A stretch of DNA of 5,674 nucleotides from Planctomycetaceae bacterium (GTDB lineage: Bacteria; Planctomycetota; Planctomycetia; Planctomycetales; Planctomycetaceae): contig DLVV01000286.1 in NCBI GenBank assembly GCA_003445035.1, positions 1 through 5,674 of the forward strand, read 5' to 3'. Shown here in pieces: positions 1-5,674 of this stretch; the first letter of the stretch is position 1; each line of letters begins with the position of its first letter. The notes under the pieces are model-generated. The model made no database searches. It saw only the letters and a list, made by a program, of their open reading frames with translations, and was not told the origin of the DNA. The position numbers and the translations under genes were made by a program.

Positions 1-647
1 ACATCACCGATGGCCATTGCGTTGAGACTGACGCGACGCAACGAGGTGATCGCAGCCAGTGCCCCGACGGCCTTGTCGCCGAGGCGGCCCTGGTCGAGGA
101 CCAGCGTCTGCAGATGCGACAATTGGCTCAAAGGTGCCAGCTCGGCGTCAGCGAGTCCGGTGGAAGCCAGGTCGAGGAATTCCAGTTGGGACAGGCGTGC
201 CAGTTGATCGAGGCTGTTCGCGGCCAACGGGGAGGAAGAGAGTTTCAGTCGCTTGAGTTGCTTCAGCGATCCCAGTGTTTGCCAGGCGTGGGCGTCCAGG
301 TTGGCGTTGGTGATCCAGAGGGTTTCGAGTGCCGGGCAGTTGTTCAGGGATTCCAGCCCCTGCTCATCGAGAGTGGGAGACGAGAGGTAGAGCCGGCGGA
401 GCTTTGACAGTTGGGCGATTCGTTGGAGGCCGCGACTGCTCAACTGCCGATTGGTGAGATCGACGGCAACGATGTGGCCATCGGCGTCGGTCTCGACCGG
501 GCAGAACGATTCCAGCGCGGTGGCGATCTCGTCGCCGTGTTCGGCCAGAGCCGAGACCACGTCATCGGGGGGCGCGGGGGATGTGCCACAGCCGCCGGCA
601 GTTGCCAGCAGCAGTACGCTCGCCAGAATTGTTCTCGACCCGATCAT
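1..647 (-). CDS. Leucine-rich-repeat lipoprotein, N-terminal 215 residues (C-terminus off the left edge)
   Basis: Read on the minus strand, the frame opens with ATG at 647-645 and stays open to the window edge. An in-frame TAG lies upstream at about 692-690, and no other start falls between. The N-terminus has Arg5, a hydrophobic stretch and Cys20 in the context ATAGGC. This satisfies the relaxed lipobox rule, although Ala replaces the usual Leu at -3, so a lipid-anchored envelope protein is likely. After a roughly 36-residue linker, leucine-rich repeats run in strict 24-residue register: repeats at about 57-80, 81-104, 105-128, 129-152, 153-176 and 177-200, and a seventh starting at 201. Each follows a pattern like LxxLxLxxxxLxxxxLxxLxxL. 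LRR domains are protein-binding scaffolds; the partner here is unknown. No strong Shine-Dalgarno sequence is visible just upstream of the ATG. The gene is divergent from the sulfatase. The fold is confident; the function is not. Confidence 0.85.
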   Translation of the reverse strand, partial: MIGSRTILASVLLLATAGGCGTSPAPPDDVVSALAEHGDEIATALESFCPVETDADGHIVAVDLTNRQLSSRGLQRIAQLSKLRRLYLSSPTLDEQGLESLNNCPALETLWITNANLDAHAWQTLGSLKQLKRLKLSSSPLAANSLDQLARLSQLEFLDLASTGLADAELAPLSQLSHLQTLVLDQGRLGDKAVGALAAITSLRRVSLNAMAIGD

Positions 648-686
648 CTGTCTCGACGCCTGGTGCCAGTCGGTCTCCCTGAGGAG

Positions 687-715
687 ATTCTAACTCAACA
701 CCGACGTTCTGTTCA
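687..715 (-). promoter_or_regulatory. Candidate sigma70-type promoter for the LRR lipoprotein gene
   Basis: On the minus strand a TGAACA hexamer (715-710, four of six matches to TTGACA) is followed after exactly 17 bases by TAGAAT (692-687, five of six matches to TATAAT). Transcription would begin near 680, giving a leader of about 33 bases before the ATG at 647. The spacing and the -10 match are good for GC-rich DNA. Planctomycete promoter rules are poorly defined, so this remains a prediction from consensus only. Confidence 0.4.
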
Positions 716-736
716 GGGGTCACTGCCGCATGATGG

Positions 737-754
737 ACCATTGGTTACCATGGT
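737..754. promoter_or_regulatory. Tandem ACCA/TGGT palindromes, candidate operator
   Basis: The 18-base element ACCATTGGTTACCATGGT holds two dyads, ACCA-T-TGGT (737-745) and ACCATGGT (747-754), whose left ends are 10 bases apart, about one helical turn. A GGTTACC dyad (743-749) bridges them. The element sits between the LRR and sulfatase genes, about 50 bases before the sulfatase start chosen here, where a regulator of either gene could bind. No regulator is encoded in the window and no family is matched. Short palindromes of this size can arise by chance. Confidence 0.25.
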
Positions 755-804
755 GCGGTCGCAGCGGTGGTCGGCCCGCTTTCCCGAAATGGTGGATGGT
801 TCTC

Positions 805-2247
805 ATGACGATTCGACGTCCGACGCTGGTGGTGATGGCCCTGGCGGTGATTTTTTCGAACGCGGTGTCGGCTGCCGGAAAGCCGAATATCATCCTGGTG
901 ATGGCCGACGACCAGGGCTGGGGCGACATGGCCTACAACGGCCACCCGTTGCTAAAGACGCCGAACTTCGACAAGGCGGCCGCCACCGGGCTGCGTTTTG
1001 ATCGCTTCTACGCGGCGGCCCCGGTCTGTTCTCCGACACGGGCCAGCGTGTTGACCGGTCGGCATCCCAACCGGTCCGGAGTCTTCAAGTGGGGGTACCC
1101 ATTACGGCCCCAGGAATCGACCCTGGCCGAGGTGTTGAAGACGGCCGGGTACAGGACGGCACATTTCGGCAAGTGGCACCTGGGCAGTGTTCGCCGGGCC
1201 AGCCCGGCTCATCCGGGGCGCAACGGGTTCGATCACTGGTTGAGTGCACCGAACTTCTTCGACAACAACGCGGTCCTGTCGTTGAAAGGGAAGGCGGTCA
1301 AGACGAGCGGAGAGAGTTCCATCGTGACGGTCGATGCGGCCCTGGAGTGGATCGGCCACGAATCGAAACGCGACACTCCGTTCCTGGCGGTTGTCTGGTT
1401 CGGGTCACCTCACTCGCCTCACCGCGCCGTCAAAAGGGACCGCGAGCCGTATGCCGGTCAGCCGGTGAGGAACCAGCATTTTCTGGGCGAGGTGACCGGC
1501 ATGGACCGGGCATTCGGAAAGTTGCGGGATGCCCTGGGATCGCTGGGGATCCGCGACAACACGATCCTGTGGTACTGCAGCGACAACGGCGCGTTGCCCC
1601 GAGTGGGGTCAGCCGGGCCGTTTCGGGGTCGCAAGGGAAAGATTTACGAGGGCGGGTTGCTGGTGCCGGCCATCCTCGAATGGCCGGCCCGGATCAAGTC
1701 GCCCCGCAAGACGTCGGTGCGTTGCAACACCTGTGACATCTACCCGACGCTGCTGGAGATCACCGGAGCCACGGCGAAGCATCAGCCCGTGGTCGACGGC
1801 GTGAGCCTTGTGGGACTGATTGACGGCAAAACGTCGAAACGGATGCGGCCGATGGGGTTCTGGGACTACCCCGTGCGGGGAATCAGCACGCCCTCGGCCA
1901 AGTGGATGGGCGACCTGCTGGTGGCTCAGAAGAACGGTGACGACTTGCCGCCCCATGTGTCGAGCCAGAAAGCGGCGGAATTGCCCAGCCCGCGTCACGG
2001 GCTGGACCGGTTCCCCGGTCATTCGGCCTGGATTGACGGGCACTGGAAACTGCATCGGATCGATGGCAAGAATGGCAAGGTCCGCTTCGAGTTGTACGAC
2101 CTGGAGTCGGATCCGTCGGAGAAGACCGACGTGGCCGCCGGCCACCCCGAGCGGGCCGGGCAGTTGAAGCTCGGTCTCAACGGTTGGCTCAAGTCGGTCG
2201 TCGGCAGTTACAACGGCGACGATTACGCGGATGAAACCACCCGATGA
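805..2247 (+). CDS. Secreted sulfatase, type I (formylglycine-dependent, Cys-type)
   Basis: This 480-residue protein hydrolyses sulfate esters, most likely on polysaccharides outside the cytoplasm. I chose ATG 805 because it gives a compact Sec signal peptide (RR near the start, hydrophobic core about 7-18, VSA cleavage site near 23) and has GGTGGA eight bases upstream. The frame is open back to 730 and ATG 796 is a possible alternative, but the longer versions put Pro/Trp-rich sequence before the signal. Alkaline-phosphatase/sulfatase-fold landmarks are in order: metal-binding Asp35-Asp36 in MADDQGWGD; the signature CSPTRASVLTGR with Cys75 as the formylglycine precursor and Arg79; GKWHLG (Lys123, His125); SPHSPH near 201-206; SDNG (Asp260, Asn261); and the RKGKIYEGG motif with Lys277. 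The C-terminus has the usual FELYDLESDPSE region (429-439). No key residue appears missing. The stop overlaps the start of the next gene. Substrate and subfamily cannot be told by eye. Confidence 0.95.
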   Translation: MTIRRPTLVVMALAVIFSNAVSAAGKPNIILVMADDQGWGDMAYNGHPLLKTPNFDKAAATGLRFDRFYAAAPVCSPTRASVLTGRHPNRSGVFKWGYPLRPQESTLAEVLKTAGYRTAHFGKWHLGSVRRASPAHPGRNGFDHWLSAPNFFDNNAVLSLKGKAVKTSGESSIVTVDAALEWIGHESKRDTPFLAVVWFGSPHSPHRAVKRDREPYAGQPVRNQHFLGEVTGMDRAFGKLRDALGSLGIRDNTILWYCSDNGALPRVGSAGPFRGRKGKIYEGGLLVPAILEWPARIKSPRKTSVRCNTCDIYPTLLEITGATAKHQPVVDGVSLVGLIDGKTSKRMRPMGFWDYPVRGISTPSAKWMGDLLVAQKNGDDLPPHVSSQKAAELPSPRHGLDRFPGHSAWIDGHWKLHRIDGKNGKVRFELYDLESDPSEKTDVAAGHPERAGQLKLGLNGWLKSVVGSYNGDDYADETTR

Positions 2248-2693
2248 ACAAGGCCTTCGTCAAGGAACCGGAATTCGATGGCCGGGCGTATTGCCCGAGC
2301 TGCGGGCAGCTGGGGACCCAGGTGCAGGGCGTGACCCTGGACGCATTCCTCCAGTCGGAGGCGCGTGGAGATCTGGGTGAGGACGCGTGGTTCTGCGGGT
2401 TCGACCGCTGCAACGTTGCCTACTTTGACCTCTTCGAGTCCACCGTCACCACCGAGCATCTCGTCCGCAGTGTCTATCCGATGGACGTGGGGGCTCCGAT
2501 CTGCGGATGCTTCGGATTGAAGATGTCGGACATCGAAGCCGACGTTGCCGAGGGGCATCCGTCCCGGCTTCGAGAATTGGCCAGCCGCTCCAAGAGCGAG
2601 GAGGCTCGCTGCCAGGCAGCCGCTGCCGACGGCCGTTGCTGCATGCAGGAGGCACAACGGGTCTATTTTCGACTGCGGGGTGGTGTGGGTTGA
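2244..2693 (+). CDS. CopZ-like zinc/[2Fe-2S] cysteine-rich protein without a copper-chaperone domain
   Basis: This 149-residue protein has no signal peptide and is probably cytoplasmic. Its start codon lies inside the sulfatase stop (ATGA, 2244-2247) and it has no clear ribosome-binding site of its own, so translation is probably coupled. Nine cysteines form a pattern I recognise from the N-terminal half of archaeal CopZ. CPSC (17, 20) and FCGFDRC (51, 56), followed by VAYF, resemble a zinc site. ICGCFG (87, 89), then Cys123 and GRCC (132, 133), resemble the bacterioferritin-associated-ferredoxin-like [2Fe-2S] site, with 10 residues between Cys123 and Cys133. In Archaeoglobus CopZ this half precedes an HMA copper-binding domain and is proposed to reduce Cu(II); here the protein ends soon after the cluster region and no HMA domain is present. 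The family assignment is by motif memory, and the role is inferred. It could instead be a general electron-transfer or metal-handling protein. Confidence 0.75.
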   Translation: MNKAFVKEPEFDGRAYCPSCGQLGTQVQGVTLDAFLQSEARGDLGEDAWFCGFDRCNVAYFDLFESTVTTEHLVRSVYPMDVGAPICGCFGLKMSDIEADVAEGHPSRLRELASRSKSEEARCQAAAADGRCCMQEAQRVYFRLRGGVG

Positions 2694-2698
2694 GCGGT

Positions 2699-2726
2699 GC
2701 GGGACTCCGAACACAAGCCGTCCCGC
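2699..2726. terminator. Hairpin between convergent genes, possible bidirectional terminator
   Basis: GCGGGAC (2699-2705) pairs perfectly with GTCCCGC (2720-2726) around a 14-base loop. It lies in the 64-base gap between the stop of the CopZ-like gene and the stop of the convergent propeller gene, where a shared terminator is expected. The loop is long and no T-run follows on either strand, so it is not a classical intrinsic terminator. Confidence 0.3.
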
Positions 2727-2757
2727 TCTCGGCCATCACCAATCCGGACCGTCGCAA

Positions 2758-4278
2758 TCAGCTGAACTTGATGGCGTAGAGGTCGGCGTCCCTGAGCGTC
2801 ACGCGGATCCGGATCGGGCGATTGGCCAGGCGACTGACATCCGTCGAACCTCCCCAGGAAACCGTGCGGTCGAGTTCGTTGCCAAACGTCTCGTCGGCGT
2901 CGGACAGCGAGAACCCCGAGACCGGTTCTCCCGTGGCTGACTGGAGTTCGACTTTCATCGTGCCGGCTGCCGAGGTGGCGAAGTTCACCGTGAGGCGACG
3001 GCCCTGGAACGTGATCGGTCGTGTGACCAGTTCGCCACCGCGGGATGGCGAACGAACCGAGACGAATCCGTCCTGTCGCAGCGTGTGCCGGGTCAGGGTC
3101 GATCCGGGGCCGTGCCACTGGCCGCCGCCGGCATAGAACGAGAGCTCGTCGGGGGCACCCGGCAGAGAGGATTTCGTCGTGACGATGTTCCAGGCGACGG
3201 AGTTGTGGGCGTAGTACCACGAGTCGGGGCGCTGGATCCCGGGGGGCAGGAAGGCGTCGTTCCAGAGTGCGAAGCGGGTTCCGTCGCGGCTGGACATGAT
3301 CTGGGTTTCGGTCAGGGCCTGGCCGTATCGGGGATGCGCCGCGATTCGCTTTCGGCGGTTCTCGAGGTCGGGCAGAGCCCGCATCGACGGGTTCCAGCCG
3401 CGCTCGGTGTATCGCATCGGGAAACCCAGCAGGATGTGAGGGGCGCGGAAGTAGGGGATGATGTTGTTGGTGTACATGTGCTGCTCGGGCGAGTCCGCGT
3501 ATGTCAGGTCTCGCTCGTCGCTCCAGGTCAGCAGGTCATCGGAGACGGCCGTGCGAATGGCCCGGGTCTCGGCAGGAGTGAAAAACCGCCAGTAGGCACG
3601 GTACTTGCGGATCGTCGGGTCCCAGAAGGCGATGTTCTGGGAATCGAAGTAACCGTTGGTGATGACCGGCTTGTTGCGGGCCAGGCTCCAGCGAACCCCG
3701 TCGGGGGACTGGAAGAGGTAGAGTCCACCTTCTCGCCTGAGGCCACCGAGCGCTTTCAACCGTGCGTTGTCGGGGCAACCGGGACGGTGATCGACGAAGG
3801 GGCTGAAGTTGTGGCAGCCGTTGCCGCGCCACACGATGTTGGTCTTCTTGTTGCCACGGTGATCGAACAGTCCGAGTTTCGGTTTGACCCAGTGGATTCC
3901 GTCCCGGCTCTCAGCGTAACAGGCCACTTCCTGGTTGGTCTTGGGCAGGTTGGGCCCCTTGACGACCTTGAAGTTGAGGCCACGGTAGTACATGCGGTAC
4001 GTGTCGCCATCCTGGAACACGGTGTGGTAGGCCGATCCGACACCCTCCCACGGTTCGGCATGCTGGATCACCTGCTCCCGGGCGACGGGGTGATGCAACT
4101 GGTAGGACAACTCTCCGCTGGTGCGTTCGACGAGAAAATCGTCGACGAACAGTTCCCGCCTCGATCCCATCGCGTAGACCGGCTTGGGCTTGTCTGAGGC
4201 CGGCCGCGCGGAGGCGGCGTGAACCGTTACCGCGGCAGCGACACCGCCTCCCAGGAATTTTCGTCTGTCGATCGGCAT
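2758..4278 (-). CDS. Tat-exported beta-propeller protein, glycoside hydrolase GH32/GH43-like
   Basis: The 506-residue protein starts with MPIDRRKFLGGG, a twin-arginine signal, followed by an Ala-rich core and likely cleavage near residues 22-26, so it should be exported folded. ATG 4278 is preceded by the purine-rich AGAGAGAAG at a six-base gap. The body shows repeated blade-like motifs: FQDGDTYRMYYRG (88-100), SRDGIHW (124-130), SPDGVRW (191-197), SDDLLTW (246-252) and SRDGTRF (330-336). This SxDGxxW pattern is common in five-bladed propeller glycosidases. VDD (45-47) and WDP (219-221, reminiscent of the RDP motif of GH32) are candidate active-site acids, with Glu265 or Glu324 as possible acid/base. 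Residues about 400-506 look like a beta-sandwich (DGFVSVRSPSRGGELVTRP, then alternating strands to the terminus). The gene is convergent with the sulfatase pair and divergent from the cytochrome gene. Propeller fold and export are confident; enzymatic activity and substrate are not established. Confidence 0.8.
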   Translation of the reverse strand: MPIDRRKFLGGGVAAAVTVHAASARPASDKPKPVYAMGSRRELFVDDFLVERTSGELSYQLHHPVAREQVIQHAEPWEGVGSAYHTVFQDGDTYRMYYRGLNFKVVKGPNLPKTNQEVACYAESRDGIHWVKPKLGLFDHRGNKKTNIVWRGNGCHNFSPFVDHRPGCPDNARLKALGGLRREGGLYLFQSPDGVRWSLARNKPVITNGYFDSQNIAFWDPTIRKYRAYWRFFTPAETRAIRTAVSDDLLTWSDERDLTYADSPEQHMYTNNIIPYFRAPHILLGFPMRYTERGWNPSMRALPDLENRRKRIAAHPRYGQALTETQIMSSRDGTRFALWNDAFLPPGIQRPDSWYYAHNSVAWNIVTTKSSLPGAPDELSFYAGGGQWHGPGSTLTRHTLRQDGFVSVRSPSRGGELVTRPITFQGRRLTVNFATSAAGTMKVELQSATGEPVSGFSLSDADETFGNELDRTVSWGGSTDVSRLANRPIRIRVTLRDADLYAIKFS

Positions 4279-4463
4279 GGGTTTCTTCTCTCTGGTGCGG
4301 GGGGCGTCAGCCTATCGAGCTTCCGACAGCAGCAACAGCAACGACAGGCGAGGCATTGGCCGTTTGTGGATGTCTCGGCAATCACACTGCGGTAGGATGG
4401 CGGTCGACTTGTCCGGTGGCCGCTGTTTCCCAGCGTGATCCGAATGAGGCAGGAGCGAGTGTC
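4279..4463. promoter_or_regulatory. Divergent intergenic region driving the propeller and cytochrome genes
   Basis: This 185-base gap separates two genes transcribed away from each other, so it must hold both promoters unless transcription comes from elsewhere. I found no convincing -35/-10 pair. TAGGAT at 4393-4398 could be a -10 for the plus strand but lacks a matching -35. There is an imperfect CAG/CAA-type run at about 4326-4346 and a small hairpin, CGCTG/CAGCG, at 4421-4435. No gene is visible inside the gap. Confidence 0.4.
4451..4455 (+). promoter_or_regulatory. Ribosome-binding site of the PSCyt1/DUF1587 gene
   Basis: A perfect AGGAG lies eight bases before ATG 4464. It decides this start, and is the only strong Shine-Dalgarno sequence in the window. 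Confidence 0.7.
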
Positions 4464-5674
4464 ATGAAGTTCTCCGTTTGGCTTGTTGGCCGAAGCAGCC
4501 GACGACTGATCATCGCAATGATTGTTGCCGTGCTGGTTGTGTCGGATCTGCCGGTAACGAATCGATCGTTTGCCAAGGATGCCGTGCCGTTCGCAAGGCT
4601 CGATGCCGAGTTCCAGAAGTCGATTCGGCCATTGCTGAGCCGCTATTGCCTGGGCTGCCACTCGACGAAGAAGAAGATTGGCGAGTTGGATCTCGAGCAG
4701 TTCACGACCTTTGCCGCGGTCCGCAAGGGGACGAAGTCGTGGCTGAAGGTGGTCGAGATGCTCGACAACGGCGAAATGCCGCCGAAGAAATCGGCGCAGC
4801 CGACGGCTGCACAGCGGAAGACGCTGCGGACCTGGGTCGATCAGTATCTGAACGCCGAGGCGCTGGCTCGGGCGGGAGATCCGGGGCCAGTGGTACTGAG
4901 ACGGCTGAACAACGCCGAGTACACCTTCACGATCCGTGACCTGACCGGCGTGCCGCTTGACCCGGCGAGGGAATTTCCCACCGAGGGGGCAGCGGGCGAG
5001 GGCTTCACCAACACCGGCAACTCGCTGGTGATGTCGCCGGCCCTCTTGAGAAAATACCTCGATGCCGGCCACGAAATCGCCGGGCATGCGGTGTTGCTGC
5101 CGACTCGCATCGACTTCTCGCCGGGGAACAGCCGACGCGATTGGACAGACGAGTGGCTCGGAAAAATCCGCGCGTTCTACCGGCAGCACGCGACGGTCAA
5201 GCGACTCGGCACGCCGTACAAGGGTTACGAGCGACTGGCTCACCTCGGGAACGCCGGACTGCTGCCGCTGGAAAAGTACTTCGCCGCGACACTGGCCGAA
5301 CGGAAGTCGCTCGCCAAGGGAAGCCAGGCGATCGCCGCCGTGGCCGCGCGGCGGGGTCTGAATGCCAAGTACCTGGGCCTGCTCTGGTCGCGGCTCAATG
5401 CCGATGACCGATCGCTGCTCCTGGACGACCTGCGTGCCCACTGGCGAACGGCCAAGCCTCAGGATGCCGCCAAGCTCGCCTCCAACGTCATCGCCTGGCA
5501 GAGGGGCCTGTGGACGTTCAGCTCGATCGGGCTGCTGGGCAGAAAGGGCAGCCGTTCGCGGTGGCTCGAGAAGGTCAGTCCGCTGCTGGCTGAACAGGAA
5601 TTGCGGTTGAAAATCCCAGCCGTCAAGCCGGACCCGAAGGACAAATCCAAACCGAAACCGGCCAAGGACCAACC
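4464..5674 (+). CDS. Exported planctomycete cytochrome-like protein, PSCyt1 + DUF1587 (C-terminus off the right edge)
   Basis: The frame from ATG 4464 is open to the window edge (403 full codons). Residues 1-38 form a Sec signal with a long basic n-region (RSSRR), a hydrophobic core at 15-27 and a probable cleavage at RSFA/K. The PSCyt1 domain follows: YCLGCH (61-66) is a c-type haem site with Cys62, Cys65 and His66, and EMPP puts Met105 in place as probable distal ligand. A DUF1587 domain starts at VVLRRLNNAEYTFTIRDLTGV (143-163) and runs through SPALLRKYLDAGHEIA (191-206). A largely helical region (about 225-385) follows, with RGLNAKYLGLLWSRL and AWQRGLWTFSSIG, then a Lys/Pro-rich stretch at 384-403. 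Related proteins usually continue with DUF1592, DUF1588 and DUF1585 domains and are often followed by a DUF1552 gene; these would lie beyond the window. A periplasmic redox or polymer-processing role is commonly supposed, but no reaction is known to me. Confidence 0.92.
   Translation, partial: MKFSVWLVGRSSRRLIIAMIVAVLVVSDLPVTNRSFAKDAVPFARLDAEFQKSIRPLLSRYCLGCHSTKKKIGELDLEQFTTFAAVRKGTKSWLKVVEMLDNGEMPPKKSAQPTAAQRKTLRTWVDQYLNAEALARAGDPGPVVLRRLNNAEYTFTIRDLTGVPLDPAREFPTEGAAGEGFTNTGNSLVMSPALLRKYLDAGHEIAGHAVLLPTRIDFSPGNSRRDWTDEWLGKIRAFYRQHATVKRLGTPYKGYERLAHLGNAGLLPLEKYFAATLAERKSLAKGSQAIAAVAARRGLNAKYLGLLWSRLNADDRSLLLDDLRAHWRTAKPQDAAKLASNVIAWQRGLWTFSSIGLLGRKGSRSRWLEKVSPLLAEQELRLKIPAVKPDPKDKSKPKPAKDQ

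Noticed and set aside
730..804. N-terminal extension of the sulfatase from ATG 730 or 733
   Set aside because: It would put a Trp/Pro/Gly-rich segment before a well-formed signal peptide and would include the palindromic element; ATG 805 has a better-placed ribosome-binding site.
411..1001. A 196-codon open frame on the plus strand
   Set aside because: It runs antisense through the LRR lipoprotein, across the divergent promoter region and into the sulfatase in another frame, with no recognisable motif.
1089..1736. A 215-codon open frame on the plus strand inside the sulfatase
   Set aside because: It overlaps the core of the sulfatase in another frame; the sulfatase frame holds all conserved motifs.
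3085..4197. A 370-codon open frame on the plus strand
   Set aside because: It lies entirely antisense to the Tat-exported propeller gene, is Gly/Val-rich and shows no domain or export signal.
4326..4346. CAG/CAA-rich run as a possible microsatellite
   Set aside because: The units are too few and imperfect to call a repeat array; it is noted only as part of the intergenic region.
4227..5672. A 481-codon open frame on the minus strand across the cytochrome gene and the intergenic region
   Set aside because: It is antisense to a frame with a signal peptide, haem motif and DUF1587 domain and a perfect ribosome-binding site. Its translation is Arg/Gln/Pro-rich with no recognisable motif, as expected for a shadow frame in GC-rich DNA.

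Overview
The window looks like chromosomal DNA of a member of the Planctomycetota (possibly a related PVC-group bacterium). The base composition is GC-rich. The clearest marker is the gene at the right edge: an N-terminal CxxCH haem domain of the planctomycete type followed directly by a DUF1587 domain, an arrangement strongly associated with this phylum. An exported formylglycine sulfatase, a Tat-exported beta-propeller protein and a leucine-rich-repeat lipoprotein are also typical of these genomes. No RNA gene, insertion sequence, phage gene or CRISPR array is visible.

Layout from left to right: (1) <1-647, minus strand: the N-terminal part of a leucine-rich-repeat lipoprotein that runs off the left edge. 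(2) 648-804: a divergent intergenic region with a good promoter candidate for the LRR gene and a compact palindromic element. (3) 805-2247, plus strand: a secreted sulfatase. (4) 2244-2693, plus strand: a small cysteine-rich protein resembling the zinc/[2Fe-2S] N-terminal domain of CopZ, joined to the sulfatase by an ATGA stop-start overlap. (5) 2694-2757: a short convergent gap with a hairpin. (6) 2758-4278, minus strand: a Tat-exported beta-propeller protein resembling GH32/GH43-type hydrolases, with a C-terminal beta-sandwich region. (7) 4279-4463: a second divergent intergenic region. (8) 4464->5674, plus strand: an exported PSCyt1/DUF1587 cytochrome-like protein that runs off the right edge.

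The common theme is envelope and extracytoplasmic chemistry: four of the five proteins carry an export signal (lipoprotein, two Sec-type, one Tat). A sulfatase next to a glycosidase-like propeller fits degradation of sulfated polysaccharides, but no substrate can be assigned. The CopZ-like protein is the only one apparently cytoplasmic. Its coupling to the sulfatase is the most intriguing point, because aerobic sulfatase maturation by the formylglycine-generating enzyme is copper-dependent and takes place on the unexported polypeptide. A role in maturation is therefore a testable speculation and is not shown by the sequence.
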